Assembly (NCBI RefSeq): GCF_000185505.1
Contig: NZ_GL622359.1
Coordinates: 713,249 to 767,807, forward strand
DNA length: 54,559 nt
Direction: 5' to 3'
Source of the DNA: Pseudoramibacter alactolyticus ATCC 23263
GTDB taxonomy: Bacteria > Bacillota > Clostridia > Eubacteriales > Eubacteriaceae
The notes beneath the pieces are model-generated. The model was not told the origin of the DNA. It worked only from the letters and a program-made list of their open reading frames with translations, and made no database searches. Both the position numbers and the translations under genes were made by a program. This document shows, piece after piece, positions 35,954-44,086 of this stretch. Within the stretch, counting starts at the first letter, position 1; each line of letters opens with the position of its first letter.

Positions 35954-37186
35954 ATGTCTGAAAATAAAAAAGTCATCTTGGCTTATTCTGGTGGACTGGA
36001 TACAACAACCATCGTGCCATGGCTGAAAGAAACTTATAACTATGATGTTATCTGTGTTTGTGTGGATGTCGGACAAGGAAAAGAAACCAACGGTCTCGAA
36101 GAAAAAGCATTGAAAAGCGGTGCATCCAAATGCTACATTGTCAATGTGATCGATGAATTTGTCGAAGAATACTGCTGGCCCGCCTTGAAGGCCGATGCCG
36201 TTTACGAAAAAAAATATTTACTCGGAACGTCTCTCGCCCGGCCACTGATTTCCAAAGTCCTCGTGGACTACGCGCACAAAGAAGAGGCTGAAGCCATCTG
36301 CCATGGCGCCACCGGCAAAGGCAACGACCAGGTCCGTTTCGAGCTGGGGATCGGCGCGTTGGATCCTCAGCTTAAAATCATCGCCCCCTGGCGGGAATGG
36401 GATCTTCAATCCCGGGAAGACTTGATGGACTTTTGTATCGAACACGACATCAAAGTCAGCACCAGCCACGATCAATCATACAGTCGTGACACCAATCTGC
36501 TGCACATGAGCCATGAAGGTTTGGAACTCGAAGATCCTTCTATCGAACCGAATTATAAACACATTCTCCGCATAACTAACGCATTAAACGAAACGCCGGA
36601 CGAGGCTGAAGAAATCAAAATCGAATTTGTCAAAGGTGAACCCGTCGCCATCAACGATCAGAAAATGTCACCCCGGAAAATTCTCGAAACCTGCAATAAA
36701 ATCGGCGGAAAACACGGCATCGGCGTCATTGATCTGATTGAAAACCGCGTGGTCGGTATGAAATCCCGCGGAATTTATGAAACACCGGGCGGCAGCATTT
36801 TATACCGTGCCCACGAAGAGCTCGAACACATGTGTCTCGATCGCGAAACTTTCGCCTTTAAAGAGCAAGCTTCGGTTAAATTTGCCGAAATCGTGTATGG
36901 CGGTCAGTGGTTCACACCTCTGCGGGAAGCTCTATCGGCTTTTTTCGACGAAACGCAAAAAACCGTTACCGGTATCGTCAAACTAAAATTGTATAAGGGC
37001 AATATGATTTTGACTTATGTCACCTCTCCCTACTCGCTTTATAACGCAGAAATTGCCAGCTTCACCACCGGCGATCTCTACAATCACAAAGACGCAGAAG
37101 GCTTTATCCATCTTTACGGACTGCCGCTGCGCGTGCGGGCGTTAATGCGTTTGAGTGCTCGGGAAAAGGGCCAGGATATCGAATAA
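35954..37186 (+). CDS. argG: Argininosuccinate synthase
   Basis: 410 residues. ATP-dependent joining of citrulline and aspartate. N-type ATP pyrophosphatase loop AYSGGLDTTTIVPWL, HGATGKGNDQVRFE, TSHDQSYSRDTNLLHMSHEG and SRGIYETPGG are conserved. AGGAGG lies 7 nt before the ATG. First gene of argGH, divergent from argCJBD. Confidence 0.98.
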   Translation: MSENKKVILAYSGGLDTTTIVPWLKETYNYDVICVCVDVGQGKETNGLEEKALKSGASKCYIVNVIDEFVEEYCWPALKADAVYEKKYLLGTSLARPLISKVLVDYAHKEEAEAICHGATGKGNDQVRFELGIGALDPQLKIIAPWREWDLQSREDLMDFCIEHDIKVSTSHDQSYSRDTNLLHMSHEGLELEDPSIEPNYKHILRITNALNETPDEAEEIKIEFVKGEPVAINDQKMSPRKILETCNKIGGKHGIGVIDLIENRVVGMKSRGIYETPGGSILYRAHEELEHMCLDRETFAFKEQASVKFAEIVYGGQWFTPLREALSAFFDETQKTVTGIVKLKLYKGNMILTYVTSPYSLYNAEIASFTTGDLYNHKDAEGFIHLYGLPLRVRALMRLSAREKGQDIE

Positions 37187-37219
37187 TCCTAAACTCTGTA
37201 AATTAAATAAGGAATCAAA

Positions 37220-38602
37220 ATGGCAAAAAAACTTTGGAGCGGCCGGTTTCAAAAGGGAACCGATGCCCTCACCGATGATTTTAATTCATCCATCGCTTTT
37301 GATCAGCGGCTGTATCATCAGGATATTCGCGGCTCGATTGCCCATGCCAAAATGCTCGGCAAACAAAAAATCATCCCGCCGGATGATGCTGATCTGATTG
37401 TCAAAACCCTTCAGGAAATTCTTGAAGACATCGAAGCTGGCAAAATTACGTTCTCCGTCGAGATGGAAGATATTCACATGAATATCGAGTCTCTGTTGAT
37501 CGACCGGATTGGGGACGTCGGCAAAAAACTCCATACCGGGCGGAGTCGAAACGACCAGGTTGCGACAGACATGCATCTTTATGTCAAAGACATCTGCGCG
37601 ATCATCATCGATGATATTAAACAGCTGGCAACCACACTGCTCAATCTGGCCTATGCCAATACTGAAACCATCATGCCGGGTTATACCCATCTGCAGCGGG
37701 CTCAGCCCATCACTTTTGCCCATCACCTTTTGGCCTATGTGGAAATGCTCAAACGCGACATCAAACGCTTCCGGCAGGTCATTGAAATGGCCGATACGCT
37801 GCCGCTGGGTGCCGGCGCATTGGCAACCACCACCTATCCGCTGGACCGGTATTTCGTGGCCGAGCAGCTGCATTTTTCTGGCGTTGCCCTCAACAGCTTA
37901 GACGCTGTTTCCGATCGCGATTTCTGCATCGATTTCCTGGAGGCCGTTTCTGTGCTGATGATGCACCTCAGCCGTTTTTCGGAGGAAGTGGTGCTTTGGA
38001 GTTCCGCCGAATTCCATTTTCTCACGCTTGATGATGCTTTTTCGACTGGCTCTTCTATTATGCCGCAAAAAAAGAACCCCGACATTGCGGAGCTCGTTAG
38101 GGGTAAAACCGGACGGACCTATGGCGATCTCATCAGTCTTCTGACCATGATGAAAGGTATCCCCCTCGCCTACAACAAGGATATGCAGGAAGACAAAGAA
38201 CCGGTATTTGACGCTTTCGACACGGTGACTATCTGCCTGCGCACTTTTGATAAAATGATGGCCACGGCGACTGTCAATGCTCAGAATATGCGCCGGGCGG
38301 CGGCCGGAGGCTTTTCCAACGCAACTGACGCTGCTGATTGGCTCGTCAAAAATGGTATCCCCTTCCGCGATGCCCACGGCATCGTCGGCCAGCTCGTTTT
38401 TTATTGTATTGAGCATCAGAAAAACCTGGACGAATTAAGCCTTGAAGAATATCAAGCCGTCGACCCTATTTTCAATAAAGAAATCTATGCCGCGATCAAC
38501 CTCAACAATTGTGTCAATCAACGTAAAATTGTTGGCGGTCCTGCCAAAGTCACAGTGGAACGCGCCATTGCCATCAATCGCGGTCAAATCAAAAAATTAT
38601 AA
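37220..38602 (+). CDS. argH: Argininosuccinate lyase
   Basis: 460 residues of the fumarase/aspartase superfamily. It splits argininosuccinate into arginine and fumarate. Signature [12 protein letters not shown] (with the catalytic Ser loop), [17 protein letters not shown] and TPGYTHLQ-like [18 protein letters not shown] are visible. AAGGAA precedes the ATG; 33 bp after argG. The step between ornithine and citrulline (argF) is not encoded in this window. Confidence 0.98.
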   Translation: MAKKLWSGRFQKGTDALTDDFNSSIAFDQRLYHQDIRGSIAHAKMLGKQKIIPPDDADLIVKTLQEILEDIEAGKITFSVEMEDIHMNIESLLIDRIGDVGKKLHTGRSRNDQVATDMHLYVKDICAIIIDDIKQLATTLLNLAYANTETIMPGYTHLQRAQPITFAHHLLAYVEMLKRDIKRFRQVIEMADTLPLGAGALATTTYPLDRYFVAEQLHFSGVALNSLDAVSDRDFCIDFLEAVSVLMMHLSRFSEEVVLWSSAEFHFLTLDDAFSTGSSIMPQKKNPDIAELVRGKTGRTYGDLISLLTMMKGIPLAYNKDMQEDKEPVFDAFDTVTICLRTFDKMMATATVNAQNMRRAAAGGFSNATDAADWLVKNGIPFRDAHGIVGQLVFYCIEHQKNLDELSLEEYQAVDPIFNKEIYAAINLNNCVNQRKIVGGPAKVTVERAIAINRGQIKKL

Positions 38603-38612
38603 TTATTTTTTA

Positions 38613-38652
38613 TCTCGATGCATCCTCACATCCATCTGCATCGAGATTCTTT
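38613..38652 (+). terminator. Probable terminator of argGH
   Basis: TCTCGATGCA (38613-38622) and TGCATCGAGA (38637-38646) form a perfect 10-bp stem, followed by TTCTTT. The U tract is weak. Confidence 0.55.
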
Positions 38653-38657
38653 ACGGC

Positions 38658-38709
38658 AAAAAACACTAAAGCCATCCTTTTCCGTTTACAACGTTTTGGA
38701 TGGCTTTAG
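38658..38709 (-). terminator. Terminator of the candidate intergenic transcript
   Basis: CTAAAGCCATCC and GGATGGCTTTAG pair over 12 bp with a 20-nt loop, followed on the minus strand by TGTTTTTT. The plus strand has no T run after this hairpin, so it acts leftward. Confidence 0.75.
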
Positions 38710-38867
38710 CACGCTTGTTCTGTTTCGGTTATACTCATGTGATTTTGGGACTCACCCCTTTATATTTATTTCAATAAATCTGGCTTTGTCCACGCTATCG
38801 TCTCTATATGCGAATAGTCGCGGCTTTTTTCAAAACCTGAAGTTTTTTACTCATCTTTCCAGCTTTC

Positions 38868-38917
38868 TGAATAAATCTTCCGCTGTGAATAAATTAAATT
38901 TATTCACGATTTATTCA
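38868..38917. repeat. Nested palindromes of TGAATAAAT half-sites
   Basis: GTGAATAAATT-A-AATTTATTCAC (38885-38907) is a perfect palindrome. It is flanked by TGAATAAATC (38868-38877) and GATTTATTCA (38908-38917), themselves inverted copies. The four half-sites resemble ARG-box halves, but the spacing differs from the ArgR consensus. Confidence 0.7.
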
Positions 38918-39169
38918 TCCGCTTGACTCGATTTGATCATTCTAATCAAACTCCGATCAAACCATTTATCAAGCCTCTTCCAAAATTATGTTTCGAATAC
39001 GTAAGTCACCAACTAAAAGATTTTCTATCTTCCCTTAGTGCCGTCTCACTATTACTCGATCAGACAAATGTCTGTTAAATCTTATGGATAAGAGAGTTCT
39101 TCGGTTTTGAATGACCTGAAACAGTGAACGCTTCTCGTTGCGTTTTGTTTCGATTTATTGATTACTTGT

Positions 39170-39197
39170 ATTATAACAGGTTTTTTGAGAATGTAAA
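39170..39197 (-). promoter_or_regulatory. Strong promoter inside the argH/DUF2344 intergenic region
   Basis: TTTACA (39192-39197), 16-nt spacer, TATAAT (39170-39175) on the minus strand. It lies downstream of the 39240-39974 gene and drives nothing annotated except the candidate transcript. Confidence 0.7.
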
Positions 39198-39239
39198 GGT
39201 TTTATATTATTTTTATCAAATGAATCCCAAATCTTAATT

Positions 39240-39974
39240 TTACATTTTTTCAACATATTCATTTCCATCTATTTCCGGTGTCCAGTTCAAATTCAAAGTG
39301 CACCGATGAAGCCTCCAATCCAATGCGCTGCCTAAGCCTAATACCGCAAATTGATTCAATTGCTCAATAACCTGGACCGGTTTTACTGTCACTTGATCGA
39401 TAAACTTTGTCTGCAAACCAAAAATAAGTGTGTCAGCTCTGATATCCGCCGTTAATTTCTCAATAAAAGGTCGAATATTTTTTTCAATATATTTCCCCCT
39501 CTTATTTCGTTTTCGTATATTGATGTACATTTGTTTCAAAAAAGCTTCGACAGCTTCTTCAACCGCCGGCGCACTAAACGCCCCCGGGACCGTTATGCAA
39601 TATTCCGCGTCCTTAATAGCTGCCGTTAAAGAGGGCGCTTTGCCATTCATCGCCCAAGCTTCGGTGATCATCAGCCCTGCCGGCATCGATTGATTAAATG
39701 CTTGAATAAAAATATCCGGATCCATCGTTTGTGTTAAAACCACATCCCCATATTCACAGTCCGATGTCATGCCGACCGGCATGGCCTGGGCAAAAGCCAT
39801 CTTGGGATGAGCGTGAAATCCTCGAGAATAAGCCAAGGGAATTCCCGCTCTTCGAAATGCTCGCTGAAAGGCCGACTGCTGATCAAGATGGGATAAAAAC
39901 CGCAGGGAGGCTCCCCGTCTAAATTTAAATCGCATGGTTATTTCGTTTTGTTGGGAATGATTCCGTTCAACCAT
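39240..39974 (-). CDS. Radical SAM-linked protein of the DUF2344 (TIGR03936) family
   Basis: 244 residues from ATG 39974, which overlaps the upstream radical SAM stop as ATGGTTGA; other ATGs at 39995 and 39935 are possible. The family opening RFKFRRGASLRFLSHLDQQS and SRGFHAHPKMAFAQAMPVGM are clear. Members occur beside, or fused to, the radical SAM family encoded next door; their biochemical role is not established. No rng or rplU genes, frequent neighbours elsewhere, are present. Confidence 0.88.
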   Translation of the reverse strand: MVERNHSQQNEITMRFKFRRGASLRFLSHLDQQSAFQRAFRRAGIPLAYSRGFHAHPKMAFAQAMPVGMTSDCEYGDVVLTQTMDPDIFIQAFNQSMPAGLMITEAWAMNGKAPSLTAAIKDAEYCITVPGAFSAPAVEEAVEAFLKQMYINIRKRNKRGKYIEKNIRPFIEKLTADIRADTLIFGLQTKFIDQVTVKPVQVIEQLNQFAVLGLGSALDWRLHRCTLNLNWTPEIDGNEYVEKM

Positions 39975-41859
39975 GACATTGCCACCCTTCGTCAAATTGC
40001 ATAATGCCGCAATTGGCGCAGCCTTCCCGGCAAAACGGTGTGGTTGCTTCTTTTTCTGCCCGCTTCATTTCCCTGATCAAAAAAGACTTAGTCACACCGA
40101 TATCAATAAAATCCCAGGGGAGCAATTCGTCGAAGTCCCGATGCCGAAGTGCATAAAATTCTGGATCAACGTCACTGTCCTTGAAGGCCTGCCGCCATTT
40201 TGCCTCGTCAAAACATTCGTTCCAGCCATCAAAAACGCACCCTAATTCCCAGGCCCGTTTCAACGCGCGACCGACTCTTCTGTCGCCGCGCGCCATCACC
40301 GCCTCATAAAAACTGACAATCGATTCGTGCCAATTGTATTTAATTTGGCGGCTTTTAATCTCACGTTTGAGCATTTTTTGCTTATTCACAAAATCACTGA
40401 TGCGATCCTGTCCAAACCACTGAAAAGGCGTGAAGGGCTTCGGCACAAAGCACGAAGTACTGACGACCACCTTGCAAGAACGGTTGCGCACTTCCTTTGG
40501 TGTTTGCGCATAACAAGCCACCACTTTTTCTGCCAGATCCGCAATACCGGCAATATCTTCCACCGTTTCTGTGGGCAATCCCATCATGAAATACAGCTTG
40601 ATATGCCCCCATCCTTTTTGAAAGGCTTGCGTGACCGTACTCATCAGATCTTCTTCCGTAACGTTTTTATTGATAACATTCCGCATGCGCTGGGTCCCGC
40701 CTTCCGGCGCCAATGTAATCCCGCTTTTCCGGACTTTTTGAATCTGCTCGAGCATATCGACCGATACCGAATCAATGCGTAAAGACGGAAGCGAAATCGC
40801 AACGTGCTGATCTTCATAACGTGCGACTAAATCATCAATGAGACGATCAATCTCCGGATAATCTCCGGAAGACAGCGACAACAGTGTCATTTCATCATAG
40901 CCCGTTGTCTCAAGCAGCTGTGCTATACCGGATTCGATGCAATCCACCGACTTATCGCGGGTCGGACGATAAATCATCCCCGCCTGGCAAAAGCGGCAAC
41001 CCCGGCCGCAGCCGCGGAAAAGTTCGTAGGGGATCCGATCGTGAACCGTGTCATGATAGGGCATCACCAATTTATCGGGATAATATACATGCTCCAGATC
41101 CCGGATGTAGCGTTTGGAAACCACGGCCGGCACACTGTCATCCACCGGGGTAAAAGCCGCCAAAGTGCCATCTTCATTGTAAGACGATGTGTAAAGCGCC
41201 GGCACATAAACACCTTTGATGGTCTGAGCAATATGTTTGAGCCAGTCGCGTCGCCTTTTCTTTCCATACCGGTGTTTCCACTGCTTATAATCGTCGATGA
41301 TTTCCAGTGTGAGCTCTTCTCCCTCGCCAATGGCAAACACATCGATAAAATCTGCCAACGGCTCCGGATTATATACACAAGGACCCCCGGCGATAACAAT
41401 CGGGTCCCCATCCCTTCGATCCTCCGATTCAACAGAGATCCCCGCCAAATCGATCATATTCAGCACGTTGGTATAGGACATTTCATATTGCAGGGTAAAT
41501 CCCAAAAAATCAAAATCGGCAATAGGATCCATGGTTTCAAGCGCGAAAAGCGGCACTTGATGTGCACGCATCTGTGCCTCCATATCTGTCCAGGGAGCAA
41601 AAACCCGCTCACAAAAAACGCCCTGTTGGTCGTTCAAAAGGGCGTACAGTATTTTCATGCCAAGATGCGACATCCCAACCTCATAAGTATCCGGGAAGGC
41701 GAATGCAAATCGCACGTCCGTCGCCTTTGGATCTTTATGAATCGCATTAGCTTCGTTGCCCTGATAGGTAATCGGTTTTTGGACTCTGGGCAGAATATGT
41801 TGATCAACAAATGATTTATCTATTGTTGGATGCTTTATTGTTATCTTCCTTTTTTCCAT
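39967..41859 (-). CDS. B12-binding-type radical SAM protein, TIGR03960 family
   Basis: 630 residues: an N-terminal segment (LPRVQKPITYQGNEANAIHK), a cobalamin-binding-like fold (about 45-200, VRFAFAFPDTYEVGMSHLGM), a radical SAM core with FRGCGRGCRFCQAG (CxxxCxxC binding the [4Fe-4S] cluster), and a C-terminal Cys cluster (CREGCANCG). It is co-translated with the DUF2344 protein. The substrate is unknown; a link to RNA or ribosome modification has been suggested from gene neighbourhoods but is not shown here. Confidence 0.9.
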   Translation of the reverse strand: MEKRKITIKHPTIDKSFVDQHILPRVQKPITYQGNEANAIHKDPKATDVRFAFAFPDTYEVGMSHLGMKILYALLNDQQGVFCERVFAPWTDMEAQMRAHQVPLFALETMDPIADFDFLGFTLQYEMSYTNVLNMIDLAGISVESEDRRDGDPIVIAGGPCVYNPEPLADFIDVFAIGEGEELTLEIIDDYKQWKHRYGKKRRRDWLKHIAQTIKGVYVPALYTSSYNEDGTLAAFTPVDDSVPAVVSKRYIRDLEHVYYPDKLVMPYHDTVHDRIPYELFRGCGRGCRFCQAGMIYRPTRDKSVDCIESGIAQLLETTGYDEMTLLSLSSGDYPEIDRLIDDLVARYEDQHVAISLPSLRIDSVSVDMLEQIQKVRKSGITLAPEGGTQRMRNVINKNVTEEDLMSTVTQAFQKGWGHIKLYFMMGLPTETVEDIAGIADLAEKVVACYAQTPKEVRNRSCKVVVSTSCFVPKPFTPFQWFGQDRISDFVNKQKMLKREIKSRQIKYNWHESIVSFYEAVMARGDRRVGRALKRAWELGCVFDGWNECFDEAKWRQAFKDSDVDPEFYALRHRDFDELLPWDFIDIGVTKSFLIREMKRAEKEATTPFCREGCANCGIMQFDEGWQCHG

Positions 41860-41956
41860 GCCAACATGATACCTTAGGCTTTTCGCGATGTCAAAATTTT
41901 TAGTGTCTTCTCTTATTAAAGCTCATCCGCACATCTAACGCACGGTTTTCCTCATA

Positions 41957-41985
41957 CAAAAAAGCCGAACGTAACGCCCGACTTT
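41957..41985 (-). terminator. Terminator after the isocitrate/isopropylmalate dehydrogenase-type gene
   Basis: Minus strand AAGTCGGGCG-TTA-CGTTCGGCTT: a 10-bp stem with G-U pairs, followed by TTTT. Confidence 0.8.
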
Positions 41986-42012
41986 TAAAACTTTAATTCT
42001 TTCCTCTATTCG

Positions 42013-43212
42013 TTATTTTGCATAGAATGCATAAATTTCATTCAGATCATCCCGGGAAAGCGTATCCATTACGTATTGTGCATAGGCATCACCCGTCGCC
42101 CCGTCGGGCCGACCGGTCAAGACCAGTTTTTTTTCGTATTCACTGCACACCTCGATGGCCTTGGTGAGTTTTTGAGAGGCTTCATGATAGCCGATATGGT
42201 CCAAAAGCATCCCGGCCGCCTTGATAATGGATGACGGATCCGCATATTGTGCCCGGCCTTCATCAACCATCCGCGGCGCTGAGCCGTGAATAGCCTCAAA
42301 CATGGCATAGTGTTTGCCGATATTGGCAGAGCCGGCCGTGCCGACACCCCCTTGAAGTTCCGCCGCTTCATCTGTGATGATATCCCCGTAAAGATTGGGC
42401 AAGACCACAACTTTAAATTGCTGGCGGCGTTTTTCATCCACCAATTTTGCCGTCATAATATCGATATACCAATCATCCCATTCCACATCGGGATAATCTT
42501 TAGCTACTGCTTTGGCTGTGTCTAAAAATTTACCGTCAGTGGTCTTAATAACATTGGCTTTTGTGACCACGGTCACTTTTTTCTTTCCGGACTTCTGTGC
42601 ATAATCAAAAGCCGCGCGGATGATGCGTTCCGATCCCTGTTGGGTTGCCACAACAAAATCAATGGCCAGATCGTCGTCGATGTGAACCCCTTGTGAGCCC
42701 ACGGCGTATCCCCCTTCAGTGTTTTCGCGATAAAAGGTCCAATCGATGCCCTGATCCGGGATCGACACCGGCCGCACATTGGCGAACAAATCCAGAGCCT
42801 TGCGCATAGCCACATTGGCGGATTCAATATTAGGCCATTGATCGCCTTCGCGCGGCGTTGTGGTTGGTCCCTTCAAAATAACATCACATTTTTTTAATTC
42901 CACCAACACATCGTCCGGAATGGCCTGCATGCACGCCGCACGATTTTCAATCGTCAAGCCGTCGATCGCTTTTATTTCAATACGGCCGCTTTTAATATCA
43001 TCGGCCAGTAAATATTCCAACACCTTCTGTGCTTCCCTGGTAATAAAAGGGCCAATGCCGTCACCGCCGACGACACCGATCACAATATGTTCTTTTCTGG
43101 CATAATCAACGAAATCGCCTTCTGATTTCAGCCGATCAATCCGTTCTAATTGTTCTGTGAGAATTTTTCCAAAATGTTCTTTGGCCGCAGCAATTTCTTT
43201 TGAATGATCCAT
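42013..43212 (-). CDS. Isocitrate/isopropylmalate dehydrogenase family protein (probably NAD(P)-isocitrate dehydrogenase)
   Basis: 399 residues from ATG 43212, with GGGAGG 5 nt upstream; a longer frame to 43290 crosses the promoter. Beta-decarboxylating dehydrogenase fold: GVVGGDGIGPFI, GPTTTPREGD, YRENTEGGYAVGSQG, metal-binding NLYGDIITDEAAELQGG and AIHGSAPRM. The unusual REGDQWPNIESANVAMRK segment, where Ser-113-type phosphate contacts sit in isocitrate enzymes, favours isocitrate over isopropylmalate, but I cannot settle it. It stands alone, with its own promoter and terminator and no leu genes near it. A single TCA-branch enzyme would suit 2-oxoglutarate supply for glutamate and arginine synthesis. 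Confidence 0.82.
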   Translation of the reverse strand: MDHSKEIAAAKEHFGKILTEQLERIDRLKSEGDFVDYARKEHIVIGVVGGDGIGPFITREAQKVLEYLLADDIKSGRIEIKAIDGLTIENRAACMQAIPDDVLVELKKCDVILKGPTTTPREGDQWPNIESANVAMRKALDLFANVRPVSIPDQGIDWTFYRENTEGGYAVGSQGVHIDDDLAIDFVVATQQGSERIIRAAFDYAQKSGKKKVTVVTKANVIKTTDGKFLDTAKAVAKDYPDVEWDDWYIDIMTAKLVDEKRRQQFKVVVLPNLYGDIITDEAAELQGGVGTAGSANIGKHYAMFEAIHGSAPRMVDEGRAQYADPSSIIKAAGMLLDHIGYHEASQKLTKAIEVCSEYEKKLVLTGRPDGATGDAYAQYVMDTLSRDDLNEIYAFYAK

Positions 43213-43257
43213 TCTTTCCTCCCATGCAATTATCATCGTGTCTGGTTTAGCTTTTTT

Positions 43258-43286
43258 ATTATAGCATCCCGCATAAATATACACAA
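43258..43286 (-). promoter_or_regulatory. Promoter of the dehydrogenase gene
   Basis: TTGTGT (43281-43286), 17-nt spacer, TATAAT (43258-43263) on the minus strand, about 45 nt before the start codon. Confidence 0.75.
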
Positions 43287-43340
43287 TCAAAAAGACAGCA
43301 TCCTCTCCGTACTTTAATTCAAAGCAAGACGAATGCTGTC
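43286..43340 (-). terminator. Terminator after the HD-domain gene
   Basis: GACAGCAT (43333-43340 read leftward) pairs with ATGCTGTC (43294-43301) across a 31-nt loop, followed by TTTTTGATT. It abuts the next promoter. Confidence 0.6.
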
Positions 43341-43352
43341 AGCCACAGATGA

Positions 43353-43883
43353 TTACATTGTCGCTACCGATGCCAGTTTTCGTCGCGACACGATTTTTCT
43401 CGGCGTATGGGCCCTCGCCAATTCGCCAATAGCCACGCCTTTATCAACCAGCGAAACGATCCAGCTTTCACCATATTTCGGCGGCGTGATTGTCAAAGGA
43501 AACATATGACGTAAAATCATATTTTCTTCCCGATCATTCAAATCATAATCGGTTTTGGCATTCTTAAGGGCTTTCTTGGGGTGAGCCATCCCATGGCACT
43601 GCCGAATTCGGTCCAGTCCCCTGCCTTCTTTTTTAACTTCCCGCCAATTATCGAAAAAGTAATCATGCAGCAATCCGCCGCGAGCCGCCGACTTAAAATC
43701 CAACCCCAACTTTTTCGAAATGACAAACGAATAATAGGCGACAGATAAACAATGCTCAAAGCGTCCCGAAGCATTCCCATGATGTGGTTCCAGCTTTAAT
43801 GACTGAAAGCGTCGGCTCGTCAAAATATCAAATGTCAAATCATAAAAATCATCAAACTGCTTGCGATCGGTTATTTTAACCAT
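43353..43883 (-). CDS. HD-domain protein (predicted metal-dependent phosphohydrolase)
   Basis: 176 residues. The HD signature is seen as RFEHCLSVAYYSF (His44) and GGLLHDYFFDNW (His73-Asp74), with a later His in MAHPKKALKNA and a distal Asp in SLVDKGVAI. Proteins of this type hydrolyse nucleotides or similar phosphate compounds; the substrate cannot be read from the sequence. A single-gene unit with extended -10 promoter and its own terminator. Confidence 0.75.
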   Translation of the reverse strand: MVKITDRKQFDDFYDLTFDILTSRRFQSLKLEPHHGNASGRFEHCLSVAYYSFVISKKLGLDFKSAARGGLLHDYFFDNWREVKKEGRGLDRIRQCHGMAHPKKALKNAKTDYDLNDREENMILRHMFPLTITPPKYGESWIVSLVDKGVAIGELARAHTPRKIVSRRKLASVATM

Positions 43884-43947
43884 CCAGTAGCACTCCTCTA
43901 CCTCAATCTTTTAAATTGTATCTAAATTGTAAACTCAAACTTTGTCC

Positions 43948-43956
43948 ATTATAGCA
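43948..43956 (-). promoter_or_regulatory. Extended -10 promoter of the HD-domain gene
   Basis: Minus strand TGCTATAAT, no strong -35, about 65 nt before the start codon. Confidence 0.6.
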
Positions 43957-44054
43957 GGCTACCTTTACAAATTCATAAAAATCTGTATCGCTTTAGCAGA
44001 ATTTAATCATTTTTTAAATAAAGAAATTTTCACATATATTCCGAATTGATGCTC

Positions 44055-44075
44055 AAAAAATGGCTCCGCCGAGCC
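44055..44075 (-). terminator. Terminator of the dapF-rsmB operon
   Basis: Minus strand GGCTC-GGCG-GAGCC followed by ATTTTTT, 11 nt after the rsmB stop. Confidence 0.85.
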
Positions 44076-44086
44076 GTCATCAAGCA

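Larger units (their letters stand above)
38658..39163 (-). ncRNA. Candidate ~505-nt leftward transcript of unknown function
   Basis: The 38603-39239 space between convergent argH and the DUF2344 gene holds a near-consensus minus-strand promoter (39170-39197) and, about 500 nt on, a hairpin with a T run (38658-38709). The span between them has no ordinary gene. It contains several small hairpins (for example CAGAC-ATTT-GTCTG near 39065 and AGAT-AGAA-AATCT), a perfect 23-bp palindrome, and tiny frames such as MSKKLQVLKKAATIRI. I do not recognise 6S, tmRNA, SRP RNA or a known riboswitch. Alternatives are a decayed gene or a small-protein gene. Confidence 0.45.

Noticed and set aside
38868..38917. 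Reading the palindrome array as a CRISPR or replication iteron set
   Set aside because: The units are only about 10 bp, inverted rather than direct, with no regular spacers, and no cas or replication genes lie nearby.
38618..38926. A 102-codon plus-strand open frame in the argH downstream region
   Set aside because: It starts inside the argH terminator hairpin, has no ribosome-binding site and no known features; it is the complement of the TGA-only frame and probably open by chance.
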